Source of the DNA: Ideonella sp. MAG2
GTDB lineage: Bacteria; Pseudomonadota; Gammaproteobacteria; Burkholderiales; Burkholderiaceae_C
Assembly (NCBI GenBank): GCA_004359425.1
Contig: PTEU01000002.1
Span: 234,362 to 298,361, forward strand
Direction of reading: 5' to 3'
DNA: 64,000 bases
Of the stretch, positions 8,702 to 18,465 are shown in pieces; position 1 is the stretch's first letter, and every line of letters begins with the position of its first letter. The position numbers and the translations under genes were made by a program. The notes beneath the pieces are model-generated. The model did no database searches. It was not told the origin of the DNA and saw only the letters and a list, made by a program, of their open reading frames with translations.

Positions 8702-11700
8702 ATGACCGATCTCTCCGCCGAATTCAAAGCCCTGGCCAACTACCGCCCCACCAACAAGGTGCGCTTTGTCACCGCCGCCAGCCTGTTTGACGGCCATGAC
8801 GCCGCCATCAACATCATGCGGCGCATCCTGCAAGGCATGGGCGCGGAGGTGATCCACCTGGGCCACAACCGCTCGGTGGATGAAGTCGTCACCGCCGCCC
8901 TGCAAGAAGACGTGCAGGGCATTGCGGTCAGCAGCTACCAAGGCGGCCACAACGAATACTTCACCTATATGGTGGAGTTGCTCAAGGCCCGTGGCGGTGA
9001 GCACATTCAGGTCTTTGGCGGCGGCGGCGGCGTCATCGTGCCTGAAGAGATCAGCATGCTGGCCGGCCACGGTGTGCGCATCTACAGCCCTGAAGACGGC
9101 CAGCGCATGGGCCTGGCCGGCATGATCGGCGAGATGGTGATGCGGGCCGACAAAGACCTGTCGCCTTACGCCCCCAAGACGGTCGAGGCCATCCAAGGCC
9201 AAACGCCAGAGGCTTGGCGCGCCTTGGCCCAACTGATCACGGCGCTAGAGAACGGCAAGGCCGACACAGCGCTGGTGGCGCAAGTGCAAGCCGCAGCGGC
9301 CAGCAGCAGCACGCCGGTCATTGGCATCACCGGCACGGGCGGTGCGGGCAAGTCCAGCCTCACCGATGAGTTGATCCGCCGCATCCGCCTGGACCAAGAC
9401 GACGCGCTGCGCATTGCCGTCATCAGCATCGACCCCAGCCGCCGCAAGAGCGGTGGTGCGCTCTTGGGTGACCGCATCCGCATGAATGCGACGGGACCCT
9501 GGCAAAACGGTGCGCGTGTCTTCATGCGCTCTCTGGCCACCCGCGACACCGGCAGCGAGATTTCGGCCGCCCTGCCCGACGTGCTGGCCGCCACCAAGGC
9601 CGCCGGGTTCGACCTGATCATCGTCGAGACCTCGGGCATTGGCCAAGGCGATGCGGCCATCGTGCCGCTGGTGAACATCCCCATGTATGTGATGACGCCC
9701 GAGTTCGGCGCCGCCAGCCAGCTTGAAAAAATCGACATGCTGGACTTTGCCGAGTTTGTGGCCATCAACAAGTTCGACCGCAAGGGCGCGGCCGACGCAC
9801 TGCGTGACGTGTCCAAGCAGGTGCAGCGCAACCGCGAAGCCTTCACCGTGATGCCCGATGCCATGCCCGTGTTCGGCACCATGGCCAGCCGCTTCAACGA
9901 TGACGGCGTGACCGCGCTCTACCAAGCGCTCAAAGCCCGCCTGATGGAGCTGGGTCTCCAGATGACCGAAGGCAAGCTGCCCCGCGTCAACACCCGCCAC
10001 AGCACCCACCAAACGCCCATCGTGCCCCCGGCCCGCGTGCGCTACCTGGCTGAGATTGCCGACACCGTGCGCGGCTACAAAGCCCGCGCCCGTGCCCAGG
10101 CACGCCTGGCGCGCGAAGTGCAGCAATTGCGTGCCACCGAAAAAATGCTGCAGGTCGACAAGCCCGAGCGCCACCGTGCCGCCGAGGCCGTGGCCGACCT
10201 GGCCGCCCAGCGCGAAGCCCGCCTGGATGCCGACGCCAAAAAGCTCCTGGCCATGTGGCCACAAATGCAGCAGGCCTACGCCGGAGATGAGTATGTGGTG
10301 AAGATCCGCGACAAGGAAATTCGCACCAAGCTGACCCACACCACGCTCAGCGGCAACACCATCCGCAAAGTGGCCCTGCCGCAGTACGAAGACCACGGCG
10401 AGATCCTCAAATGGCTGATGCTGGACAACGTGCCCGGCAGCTACCCCTACACCGCCGGCACCTTTGCCTTCAAGCGCGAGGGCGAAGACCCGACCCGCAT
10501 GTTCGCAGGCGAAGGCGACGCCTTCCGCACCAACCGCCGCTTCAAGCTGGTGTCCGAGGGCATGCCGGCCAAGCGCCTCTCCACCGCTTTTGACTCGGTC
10601 ACCCTCTACGGCAACGACCCGGACCCGCGCCCGGACATCTACGGCAAGGTGGGCAACTCGGGCGTGAGCATCGCCACACTGGACGACCTCAAGGTGCTGT
10701 ACTCGGGCTTCGACTTGTGCAACCCGACCACCTCGGTCTCCATGACCATCAATGGCCCCGCACCCACCATGCTGGCCATGTTCATGAACGTGGCCATCGA
10801 CCAGCAGCTCGACAAGTTCAAGACGGACAACGGCCGCGAGCCCACCGATACCGAGGCCGCCAAGATCAAAGAATGGGTGCTGGCTAATGTGCGCGGCACG
10901 ATTCAGGCCGACATCCTCAAAGAAGACCAGGGCCAAAACACTTGCATCTTCTCGACCGAGTTTTCACTGAAGGTGATGGGCGACATCGCCGAGTACTTTG
11001 TGCACCATGACGTGCGCAACTTCTACTCGGTGTCCATCTCGGGCTATCACATTGCCGAAGCCGGCGCCAACCCCATCAGCCAATTGGCCTTCACGCTCAG
11101 CAATGGCTTTACCTTTGTCGAAGCCTACTTGGCGCGCGGTATGCACATCGACGACTTTGCGCCCAACCTGAGCTACTTCTTCAGCAACGGCATGGACCCG
11201 GAGTACACCGTGATGGGCCGCGTGGCTCGCCGAATCTGGGCTGTGGCCATGAAGGAAAAATACGGTGCGAATGAGCGAAGCCAAAAGCTGAAATACCACA
11301 TCCAAACCAGTGGCCGCAGCCTGCACGCGCAAGAGATCCAGTTCAACGACATCCGCACCACCTTGCAGGCCCTGATCGCCATCTACGACAACTGCAACAG
11401 CCTGCACACCAACGCCTTTGACGAAGCCATCACCACGCCCACCGAAGACAGCGTGCGCCGTGCCATGGCCATTCAGCTGATCATCAACCGCGAGTGGGGT
11501 TTGGCCAAAAACGAAAACCCCAACCAGGGCGCCTTCATCATCGACGAGCTGACCGAACTGGTCGAAGAAGCGGTGCTGGCCGAGTTTGAAAAGATCGCCG
11601 AGCGCGGTGGTGTGCTGGGCGCGATGGAGACTGGCTACCAGCGCAGCAAGATCCAAGAAGAGAGCATGCACTACGAGATGCTCAAGCACACCGGCGAGTA

Positions 11701-11992
11701 CCCCATCATCGGTGTCAACACCTTCCGCAACCCCAAGGGCGACGCCGCCCAAGGCCCCATCGAGCTGGCCCGCTCGACCGAAGACGAAAAGCAATCCCAA
11801 CTCAAGCGCCTGGCCGACTTCCACAGCCGCCACGCGGCACAAGCCCCCGCCATGCTGGAGCGCCTGAAGCAAGCCGTGATCGCCAACCAAAACGTCTTTG
11901 AAGTGCTGGTCGACGCCGTGCGCGTCTGCTCCATGGGCCAGATCACCTCGGCGCTGTTTGAGGTGGGTGGGCAGTATCGGCGGAGTATGTGA
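8702..11992 (+). CDS. icmF: Fused isobutyryl-CoA mutase IcmF
   Basis: IcmF interconverts isobutyryl-CoA and n-butyryl-CoA using adenosylcobalamin, with its G-protein chaperone built in. ATG 8702 gives 1096 residues, matching the family. The N-terminal B12-binding domain carries DGHDAAI at residues 30-36. A MeaB-type GTPase follows, with [12 protein letters not shown] near 206-217, [15 protein letters not shown] as switch region and NKFD at 356-359. The linker (~500-560) is followed by the mutase barrel: [10 protein letters not shown] near 581, [11 protein letters not shown], and [21 protein letters not shown]. The phenylalanine-type active site points to isobutyryl- rather than methylmalonyl-CoA, but I inferred this from overall family resemblance. 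The inverted repeat at 8625-8646 is a likely operator. Confidence 0.94.
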   Translation: MTDLSAEFKALANYRPTNKVRFVTAASLFDGHDAAINIMRRILQGMGAEVIHLGHNRSVDEVVTAALQEDVQGIAVSSYQGGHNEYFTYMVELLKARGGEHIQVFGGGGGVIVPEEISMLAGHGVRIYSPEDGQRMGLAGMIGEMVMRADKDLSPYAPKTVEAIQGQTPEAWRALAQLITALENGKADTALVAQVQAAAASSSTPVIGITGTGGAGKSSLTDELIRRIRLDQDDALRIAVISIDPSRRKSGGALLGDRIRMNATGPWQNGARVFMRSLATRDTGSEISAALPDVLAATKAAGFDLIIVETSGIGQGDAAIVPLVNIPMYVMTPEFGAASQLEKIDMLDFAEFVAINKFDRKGAADALRDVSKQVQRNREAFTVMPDAMPVFGTMASRFNDDGVTALYQALKARLMELGLQMTEGKLPRVNTRHSTHQTPIVPPARVRYLAEIADTVRGYKARARAQARLAREVQQLRATEKMLQVDKPERHRAAEAVADLAAQREARLDADAKKLLAMWPQMQQAYAGDEYVVKIRDKEIRTKLTHTTLSGNTIRKVALPQYEDHGEILKWLMLDNVPGSYPYTAGTFAFKREGEDPTRMFAGEGDAFRTNRRFKLVSEGMPAKRLSTAFDSVTLYGNDPDPRPDIYGKVGNSGVSIATLDDLKVLYSGFDLCNPTTSVSMTINGPAPTMLAMFMNVAIDQQLDKFKTDNGREPTDTEAAKIKEWVLANVRGTIQADILKEDQGQNTCIFSTEFSLKVMGDIAEYFVHHDVRNFYSVSISGYHIAEAGANPISQLAFTLSNGFTFVEAYLARGMHIDDFAPNLSYFFSNGMDPEYTVMGRVARRIWAVAMKEKYGANERSQKLKYHIQTSGRSLHAQEIQFNDIRTTLQALIAIYDNCNSLHTNAFDEAITTPTEDSVRRAMAIQLIINREWGLAKNENPNQGAFIIDELTELVEEAVLAEFEKIAERGGVLGAMETGYQRSKIQEESMHYEMLKHTGEYPIIGVNTFRNPKGDAAQGPIELARSTEDEKQSQLKRLADFHSRHAAQAPAMLERLKQAVIANQNVFEVLVDAVRVCSMGQITSALFEVGGQYRRSM

Positions 11993-12006
11993 GTCGGCAA
12001 TAGGCT

Positions 12007-13137
12007 CTACATCGCCGCTGCCACCACCCGGTTGCGCCCGCCACGCTTGGCCTCATAGAGCGCGCGGTCTGCGGTGTGGAGGGCCTGCTCGCCGTCCATG
12101 CCGGGTGGCACGGTGGCCAAGCCCAGGCTGATGGTGATGGACTCCCCGCCAGCGCGTTCACTGAGCGCTTGGGCCATGACCGCGCTGCGCATGCGCTCGG
12201 CCACTTCCATGGCCTGGTCGGCCCCCGTTTCGGGCATCAGCAGGGCAAATTCCTCCCCGCCGATACGGGCCACCAGGTCTTCGCACCGAGCGTGGGTGCG
12301 CAACACCTTGGCGGTATGCCTCAAGGCCTCGTCGCCTGCAGAGTGCCCGTAGTTGTCATTGATGCGCTTGAAGTGATCCAAGTCCATCACCGCCAGTGAC
12401 AAGGGTCTGCCGTGGCGCAGGCTGCGGGCCACTTCATTGACCAGGGCTTGGCTGAATGCGCGGCGGTTGGGCAATGAGGTCAGCAGGTCCGTCATGGCCA
12501 ACTCTCGAAGCTGAAACTCGTTGCGCTCGGCCACAGTTTCGCTGAGCACCACCACGCCCAGCACCACCAGCACGCAACCGCTTTGCAGCACCACGCGCAA
12601 CACCGCCAAGACCTGAGGCTCCAGGTTGTAGACCGTGTAGTGGGCCGGCCAGCCGTAAAGCTGCAAGGCCAAGAAAATCAGGAAATTGACGGTGGACAAG
12701 GTCAATACCGAGCGCCAAGACTTGGTGGGGAAAAAGCAGGCCGCCATCACCGCGTAGAGCAAAAAATAGGTGTGGGCCAAGCCATGGGTGCCTTGGCCAC
12801 CCGCGATCACCGCCAAGCAGCCCGCCATGGCAAGGACAAACAAGAGCCAACGCGCCCACTCTCGACGCCCTTTGGCATTCAGGTGCCAGATCAAGGGGGT
12901 CAGCGCTGCAAAGGGCAATTGAGCCCAGCCCGATTGCATCAAACCCGTGTTACCAATGGCTGTATAGACAAGATTGAAGACCAGGATGATAAAAATCATC
13001 ATGCCGGCCGCCACATTGACCTGCATCAGCTTGCGCCGCTGGGTGGCGGTGTCGTCCACACGCGAGCCTGCCCACACCCACCGCAAAATGCGAGGGGCAC
13101 CGAGGCCAGAGAGCAGGGGGGAGACGTAGGTGGGCAT
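12007..13137 (-). CDS. Membrane diguanylate cyclase (GGDEF), paralogue 2
   Basis: ATG 13137 gives 376 residues; the frame is open further upstream, but that extension has no domain-like sequence. After a basic N-terminus, about six membrane segments span residues ~40-215 (MMIFIILVFNLVYTAIGN, LLFVLAMAGCLAVIAGG). A GGDEF domain follows with MTDLLTSLPNRRAF, MDLDHFKRINDNYGHSAGDEAL and GGEEF. RCED five residues before GGEEF keeps the RxxD product-inhibition site. It matches the cyclase at 6421-7539 along its whole length. It converges with icmF, the two stops being about 15 bases apart. The input signal is unknown. Confidence 0.92.
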   Translation of the reverse strand: MPTYVSPLLSGLGAPRILRWVWAGSRVDDTATQRRKLMQVNVAAGMMIFIILVFNLVYTAIGNTGLMQSGWAQLPFAALTPLIWHLNAKGRREWARWLLFVLAMAGCLAVIAGGQGTHGLAHTYFLLYAVMAACFFPTKSWRSVLTLSTVNFLIFLALQLYGWPAHYTVYNLEPQVLAVLRVVLQSGCVLVVLGVVVLSETVAERNEFQLRELAMTDLLTSLPNRRAFSQALVNEVARSLRHGRPLSLAVMDLDHFKRINDNYGHSAGDEALRHTAKVLRTHARCEDLVARIGGEEFALLMPETGADQAMEVAERMRSAVMAQALSERAGGESITISLGLATVPPGMDGEQALHTADRALYEAKRGGRNRVVAAAM

Positions 13138-13364
13138 GAAAGATGGGCGGTCGAGCGCACACCAGCGGCCGTCTTGGCCGGTATGGGGCCTTCCTGTTAT
13201 CGGCCAGCCTAAGACGGCGCTTGAGCCTCTGGCAGGCGCTGCGGCGCGCCGGGGTGTGGCCAAAGTCACCGCAATGTCACCGCAATAGGCGTGTGACGAG
13301 CCCATTGACCTCGCCCTGGTCCGTCCCCCTGCGCGCAAGCGGTGCCCCTCGCCCCTAGGGTTGA

Positions 13365-13400
13365 AACCGAGGTCAGCCGAGCCCCCCAGCGTCAGAATGG
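13365..13400 (+). other. Probable rearrangement or chimera junction
   Basis: The receptor frame is open from 13365, just after an in-frame TGA at 13362, but the first ~12 codons do not resemble a receptor. From about 13401 the sequence is the interior of a TonB-dependent barrel. The 263 bases between the cyclase start (13137) and this point hold no other gene I can recognise. Confidence 0.55.
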
Positions 13401-15008
13401 TTGTTCACATCAGGTTGGCCAGACTGGGACCCGGATGGTGATGGCTATGCTGAGATTGCCACGCGCTCGCTGGACGTGGGCAACCGCATCAGCGACAACA
13501 CCAATGAGCAGTACCGTGTGGTGGTGGGGGCCACGGGCCTGCTGTCGGGCTGGGACTACGACATCGGCCTGAACTATGCGCAGTCGCGCGGCACCCTGGT
13601 GTACAGCGGCTACCTGCTCGAAGAGCCGTATCTGGCCGCGTTGAAAACCGGCAACGTCAACCCCTTTGGCCCCAATGATCAAGCTGGCAAAGACTTGCTG
13701 GCGGGTGCTGCACTGACTGGTACGGTACGCAAATCTACTGGCACAACGCTGGCTCTTGACGCCAAAGCCAGCCGTGAGCTGACCAAGCTGGGCGGCGGAG
13801 CCATGGCCCTGGCCATTGGCACCGACCTGCGGCAAGAAAAAGCCAACGACCGCCCCACCAATGCCGAATACTCCAAGGGCTCGCACATTGGCGGCGAGGG
13901 TTCAGTTCCCGCCACCACCGCCAGCCGCAACATCTATGCGGTGTACTCCGAGCTGGCCATGCCCTTCGCCAAAGGCGTGGAGCTGACAGCAGCCGCGCGT
14001 TACGACAAATACAGCGACTTCGGCGGCAGCTTCAACCCCCGCCTAGCCCTGCGTTTACAGCCCAACAAAGACTTGCTGTTGCGGGCCAGTGTGGGCACAG
14101 GCTTTCGCGCACCCACGCTATGGGACGTGAACAGCCCCGTCTCCAACTCCAACACCGCAGACGCCCGAAAAGACCCCGATTGCCCCGCGGGTCAATCAGC
14201 CAGCCCGCTTTGCGAAACCCAGTTCAATGTGCGCTTCTCTAGCGACAAGAACTTGAAACCCGAGACCAGCCGCCAGTTCGCCGTTGGCATGGTGCTGGAG
14301 CCGGTGCGCAGCGTCAGCCTGGCCCTGGACTACTGGAACATCCAGAAGAAAGACCAAATTGGCGTGGTGACTGGCGACGCCATCATGTCGAACGCGGCCC
14401 TCTATGCCAAGTACAAAAGCCGGGTCAAGCGCACCAGCGAGGGCTTCATCTCCTACATTGAGACACCCGTTGAAAACCTGGGCGGTTTGAAAACATCGGG
14501 GCTGGACCTCGATGTGCGCACCGGCTTCGGCCTGGGCGACATGGGCAAGCTGGGTGCCAGCCTGAATGGCACTTATGTCCTCAAATGGGCGCAACAAAAT
14601 GGCAAAGACCAGCCCTACGAAGACTATGTTGGTCAATCCACAGGCGTGAATGCGCCGGTGCCACGCTGGCAGCACACTTTGGGCTTTGATTGGTCTTGGG
14701 GGTCTTGGAACACCTCGCTGGAAAATGTCTTCACCAGTGGTTGGACCGAATCCGCCGCCGTGGTGGACTCCAACTTGGGTGTGAATGAGCCCTACAACGT
14801 CAAAGACACCAGCCGCTGGAACCTGGCCGTGGGCTACAACGGCTTCAAGAACCTGAAGCTGACCGTGGGGGTGCGCAACTTGCTGGACACTGAACCGCCC
14901 TTTGTGGCCTCGTCCAGCTATGGCTCCCATGCCGCAGGCTTTGCTGGCTCCTTCGCCGACCCACGGGGGCGCTTCTGGTACGCCACGGCGGCCTACCAGT
15001 TCAAGTAA
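13401..15008 (+). pseudogene. TonB-dependent outer-membrane receptor, C-terminal barrel only
   Basis: About 535 residues of beta-barrel are present, ending in the outer-membrane signature FWYATAAYQFK with a terminal aromatic residue. Typical barrel sequences are VELTAAARYDKYSDFGGSFNPRLA (seen in part), LLLRASVGTGFRAPTLWD, LKPETSRQFAVGM and VGVRNLLDTEPP. There is no start codon with a ribosome site, no signal peptide, no TonB box and no plug domain. Complete family members are about 850-950 residues, so roughly 350 residues are missing. The first codons follow abruptly on the promoter side of an unrelated cyclase gene. It cannot make an exported receptor as it stands. The substrate is unknown. 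A strong terminator follows. Confidence 0.85.
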
Positions 15009-15029
15009 GCGGCTTGATTTGCTGCCGGC

Positions 15030-15055
15030 AGCCGCCCTTCGGGGCGGCTTTGTCT
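15030..15055 (+). terminator. Rho-independent terminator after TonB receptor fragment
   Basis: AGCCGCCC and GGGCGGCT form a perfect 8-bp stem with a TTCG tetraloop, followed by TTTGTCTT. It lies 21 bases after the receptor stop and may also serve the convergent TPR gene. Confidence 0.85.
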
Positions 15056-15062
15056 TGGGCGC

Positions 15063-16064
15063 TTAGCGCAAGCTCTCCAGCCTCTGCCGGGCGTCATCCA
15101 CCAAACTCTTGGCCGAGGAGCGACTGGTCACAAAGCGCTGGAAGGCCAACTTGGCCGCGTCCAACTGGCCCAGCGCTTGCTGCGAGACACCCCGGCGGTA
15201 GTCCACCGGCAGGCGGTCTGCACCGGGCAAAGGTGCCAACTTATCAAGCAATTGCAAGGCTTGCTCATGCGCGCCGTTGGCGGCATGCAACCGCGCCATG
15301 CCCCACAGGCCCAGGGCATCGGCACGCTCGCGCACCAGGCGCTCTAGCGTGGGCCGCACCCGCTCGGTCTGGCCCTCGTTCAGCAAAGACATGGCGGCGG
15401 ACAACTGCCACTGGCGCACGTCTCGGCCCAGGCTGGTGTTCGGGTCCCACTGCTGGCTGCCCAGCAGCTTGAGGGCCTGGTCAAACTGCTTGTCATGCAA
15501 GGCGAGCCGGCCCTGCAAGGCCGTGACCTGCTCTGGTTTGGGAGCCGCCAGCGCCACCTCTTTGGCAGTGCTGACGCTGCCGCCCACCAAGGCCGGGGCT
15601 TGCAGATAAAACTCCACCACCGCCCCACGTGCCGGGAACCACGCAGGCTCCAGGGACGAGGCGGTTCGCAATTCGTCTTTGATACGGCCGACGCTGCCCG
15701 CCATCTTCATCAGCCCTTCAGACATGGCCTGCACCCCCAGCACCGCGCCCCAGGCGTAATGGCAGGCTGCTGATTTGGGCACACGCTCGACGCACTGCTG
15801 GGCGCGTGCCAAGGCGGCTTGCCGCTGTGCCGGCACATTGCTGCGCAAGGCCGCCAAGGCCTGGGCCAACACCGCTTGCTCGTCGCTCGCATCGGCGGCC
15901 GCACGTGCGGTGCCCACGCGGCCCAGCTCGGCAAAGTTTTCGGCCAACAGCAGGGCCTCCAGCGCCGGGTCTTTGAAGACTTGGGCCTGCACGGCCGAGG
16001 CAGCCAAGAGCGCGGTCAACATCAGGCCGATGTTGCTCAGGTTTTTGGTCATCACGGTTAACAC
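15063..16064 (-). CDS. Secreted TPR-repeat protein of unknown function
   Basis: The product has 333 residues. The N-terminus has a signal peptide (basic start, then IGLMLTALLAASAVQAQ with an AQA cleavage site), so it is exported. The mature part is alpha-helical with TPR-like pairs, such as ALAALRSNVPAQRQAALARAQQCV, LHDKQFDQALKLLG, LHAANGAHEQALQLLDKLA and RRGVSQQALGQLDAAKLAFQRFV. The two Cys in QQCVERVPKSAACHYAW could pair in the periplasm. The gene faces the TonB receptor fragment tail to tail and has the MocR gene 25 bases upstream on the same strand. Such proteins are often annotated only as TPR-containing. No catalytic motif is visible. Confidence 0.75.
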   Translation of the reverse strand: MLTVMTKNLSNIGLMLTALLAASAVQAQVFKDPALEALLLAENFAELGRVGTARAAADASDEQAVLAQALAALRSNVPAQRQAALARAQQCVERVPKSAACHYAWGAVLGVQAMSEGLMKMAGSVGRIKDELRTASSLEPAWFPARGAVVEFYLQAPALVGGSVSTAKEVALAAPKPEQVTALQGRLALHDKQFDQALKLLGSQQWDPNTSLGRDVRQWQLSAAMSLLNEGQTERVRPTLERLVRERADALGLWGMARLHAANGAHEQALQLLDKLAPLPGADRLPVDYRRGVSQQALGQLDAAKLAFQRFVTSRSSAKSLVDDARQRLESLR

Positions 16065-16089
16065 AGAGCCCTCATGGGCTGCGATTGTG

Positions 16090-17565
16090 TCAGCCCGTCA
16101 CAGGCATCGGTGTCACCACCGTCCCGGCTTTGCCTTTTTTTGCCGCCAACATGGTGCACGCCAACTGGCCGATGCGGCGCAGGCCTTTGCGGTGAGCGTC
16201 GTCCCACAGGCCGCCTAAGCCCAATCGCACACAATGCCGAAAGCGATCGGTGGCACTGAACATGGTGCCCGGCGCAATGCAAATGCCCTCGGCCAAGCAG
16301 GCCTCGTACAGCGCCACAGAGTCCAGCTCCTTGGGCAACTCCAGCCACAGGATGAAGCCACCGGGCGGGTCGGTCACCCTTGTGCCCGCCGGAAAGCTTT
16401 GCGCGATCAAGCCACGCGCCTCGTCGATGCGCGCGGCAATAGTGTTGCGCAGGCGGCGCAAGCTGGCCTCGTTGCCGGTTTGGTTCAACAGGTCGGCCAT
16501 GGCGCGTTCCATAAAGGTGGCCTGCCCGCCCGTGGTGGCGGCCTTGAGGCGCTCTAGCTTGTCGCGCCAGCGCCCGGCGTCCAGCCAGCCCAGGCACAGG
16601 CCTGGTGCGATGGTCTTGCTGAAGGAGCCGCACATCATCACCAAGCCGCTGCTGTCATAAGAGCGCACAGCGCGACGTCGCTCCTCCTGTTCTGCCAGGC
16701 CGTTGTAGATCACATCCTCGATCAGCGGCACGCCGCGCTCGGCCACCATGTGCGCCAGGCGCTGGCGGTCGGCCAAGGGCATGCACGCGCCCACTGGGTT
16801 GGAGAGCGTGGGCACCGTCAACACGGCCTTCACGGGCTGGGTGTCAAAGGCCAGTTGCAGCGCATCCAAAGAGATGCCGGTGCGCGGATGCGTGGGGATC
16901 TCCAGCGCGCGCAGGTGAAGGTTCTCCAAAATCTCCAGAAAGCCGAAATAGCAGGGCGATTCCAAGGCCACCACATCGCCCGGCTCACACACGGCGCGCA
17001 GGCACAGGGTGATGGCCTCCAGGCAACTGCTGGTGATCAGCACGTCGCTGGGGTCCAAAGCGCAGCCCAGCGTGAGGGCATGGCGTGCAATGGCGCGGCG
17101 CAGTTGTTCGTCGCCGGGGCCGTGCGGGTACTGGCACAGCGTGGTGCGGTGGCGCGTGACCGCGCGGTTCATGGCGCGGCGCACGCGCTCCACATCAAAC
17201 AAGGCCGACTCGGGGCAGGCCGCCCCAAAGGACACCACCCCCGGCTCTCGCGCCATGCGCATCACGGTGGCGGCCAGCGCGCCCACATCCACGCGCTGCG
17301 ACTTGGCTGGGGGGCGCGAGGTTTCGGGCTCAGGCAATGCGGCGGGTCGGCCCACCACAAAGTAGCCGGAGCGGGGCCGAGCCTCGATCAGCCGCACATC
17401 TTCCAAGCTGCGATAGGCCTGTACCGCCGTGGCCATGGACACCCCGCGCGTACGGGCCACGTCGCGCACCGAGTGTAAGCGCTCGCCGCGCACCAAGGCC
17501 CCGGCGCGGATGGAGTCGGCAATCGATTCGGCAATTTGCAAGTAAAGCGGGTCGTGCGAGGCCAT
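16090..17565 (-). CDS. MocR-family regulator (GntR HTH fused to class I aminotransferase fold)
   Basis: The protein has 491 residues. Residues 1-75 are a GntR winged helix (SVRDVARTRGVSMATAVQAYRSLEDVRLIEARPRSGYFV). The rest is an aminotransferase-like domain with SSCLEAITLCLRAVCEPGD, TVPTLSNPVGACMP, EDVIYNGL and CGSFSKTIAPGLCLGW, whose Lys should hold pyridoxal phosphate. MocR proteins bind PLP, or PLP adducts, as effectors and often control a divergent gene. Here the divergent gene is the DUF2917 gene at 17718, and the intergenic region carries matching inverted repeats. Its exact regulon is not deducible. Confidence 0.93.
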   Translation of the reverse strand: MASHDPLYLQIAESIADSIRAGALVRGERLHSVRDVARTRGVSMATAVQAYRSLEDVRLIEARPRSGYFVVGRPAALPEPETSRPPAKSQRVDVGALAATVMRMAREPGVVSFGAACPESALFDVERVRRAMNRAVTRHRTTLCQYPHGPGDEQLRRAIARHALTLGCALDPSDVLITSSCLEAITLCLRAVCEPGDVVALESPCYFGFLEILENLHLRALEIPTHPRTGISLDALQLAFDTQPVKAVLTVPTLSNPVGACMPLADRQRLAHMVAERGVPLIEDVIYNGLAEQEERRRAVRSYDSSGLVMMCGSFSKTIAPGLCLGWLDAGRWRDKLERLKAATTGGQATFMERAMADLLNQTGNEASLRRLRNTIAARIDEARGLIAQSFPAGTRVTDPPGGFILWLELPKELDSVALYEACLAEGICIAPGTMFSATDRFRHCVRLGLGGLWDDAHRKGLRRIGQLACTMLAAKKGKAGTVVTPMPVTG

Positions 17566-17574
17566 GGCCTGATT

Positions 17575-17632
17575 CTGTATGGTCTACAGCAAGGCAGACC
17601 AACACAGATAACAGGTAAATCGACCCATACAG
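17575..17632. promoter_or_regulatory. Nested inverted repeats between MocR and DUF2917 genes
   Basis: CTGTATGG (17575-17582) is repeated inverted as CCATACAG (17625-17632), centres 50 bp apart. Between them TGGTCT (17580-17585) pairs with AGACCA (17596-17601). Widely spaced half-sites on one helical face suit MocR dimers. Confidence 0.55.
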
Positions 17633-17717
17633 GAGGGGCTAACCGAACGCTGTAAGGGCCCACTTGGCCGGCTACTGTGGCTGTCTGAGCGCACAGCGCC
17701 TGCCTATCGTCAGGGCC

Positions 17718-18020
17718 ATGAACACCGCCCTCACCCCACTTGCGGCTTCTCAGGCCACCGCAACCACAGCGCCCAACGCCGTGCCCAAGGCCTCTCAGCC
17801 CGGCACGCCGGTGCAAGCATTGGCCCCAGGCGCCTTGCGGCGACTGAGCGGCTGTGCGGGCCGCCAGATCACCGTGCTGCAAGGCCGACTGTGGCTGACC
17901 GAGCCTGGCGATGCCGACGACCACTTTGTGATGGCCGGCCAAACCCGGGTGATCTTCAGCGACGGGCCGATGGTGATTGAAAACGACACAGACTGCGAGG
18001 CCCGCTACCAGTTGAAGTAG
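17718..18020 (+). CDS. DUF2917-family small protein
   Basis: ATG 17718 gives 100 residues. After ~35 Ala/Thr/Pro-rich residues, the protein matches the DUF2917 pattern: GALRRLSGCAGRQITVLQGRLWLTEPGDADDHFVMAGQ, key parts only, then a short beta-rich tail ending in CEARYQLK. These small proteins look like a minimal cupin-like beta fold; no enzymatic activity is known to me. The gene is divergent from the MocR regulator with 152 bp between, so it is the best candidate target of that regulator. The longer frame from 17664 lacks a better ribosome site. Confidence 0.75.
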   Translation: MNTALTPLAASQATATTAPNAVPKASQPGTPVQALAPGALRRLSGCAGRQITVLQGRLWLTEPGDADDHFVMAGQTRVIFSDGPMVIENDTDCEARYQLK

Positions 18021-18125
18021 CGGTTTGAGGCCTCGGTGTCAATTTTGTGGCCTAATGGAGGGTTCTGGATGACGCTGCTGAGGCGGCGACAATCTCTGAC
18101 TTTCCCTCGTTCAATGGAGCCATTC

Positions 18126-18293
18126 ATGGGCAACAAGATCGTTACCGAAGCTGACCGCAAAGCCACTCCCCGTCCTGCTGCCCCCACTGGCGTCGCTTTC
18201 ACTGCTGGCCACGGCCAAAAGGTGAGCCTGGAGCGTGGTTCGCACACCCGCAGCAAGAAGAACCCTGGCAAGCGGGCCAAGAAGGGCGGTTAA
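18126..18293 (+). CDS. Small basic hypothetical protein
   Basis: ATG 18126 gives 55 residues, starting MGNKIVTEADRKATPRP and ending KKNPGKRAKKGG. AATGGAG just upstream offers a ribosome site. The lysine-rich tail suggests nucleic-acid binding, but there is no recognised domain. It lies between the DUF2917 gene and the flavoprotein gene on the same strand. The codon use looks normal for the region, which makes it more believable than the random short frames around it. Confidence 0.5.
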   Translation: MGNKIVTEADRKATPRPAAPTGVAFTAGHGQKVSLERGSHTRSKKNPGKRAKKGG

Positions 18294-18465
18294 TCCCCCC
18301 GGGCGCTGCTCACCCAGCGCCTCAGGGCTGGCATCCATCCAGCCCAACCCGCCAGCGGCCCTGCCGTGTGAAGCCACCTGACGAGGTAGCGCCACCGACA
18401 AGGCCGCTTTGCCGTTTTCGGGCCACTGTCTTTCGCGCACGCTCACCCTGCTGCTGCTCTTCATC

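Noticed and set aside
9245..10936. Minus-strand frame of 563 codons inside icmF
   Set aside because: It is antisense to conserved IcmF domains, with no motif of its own.
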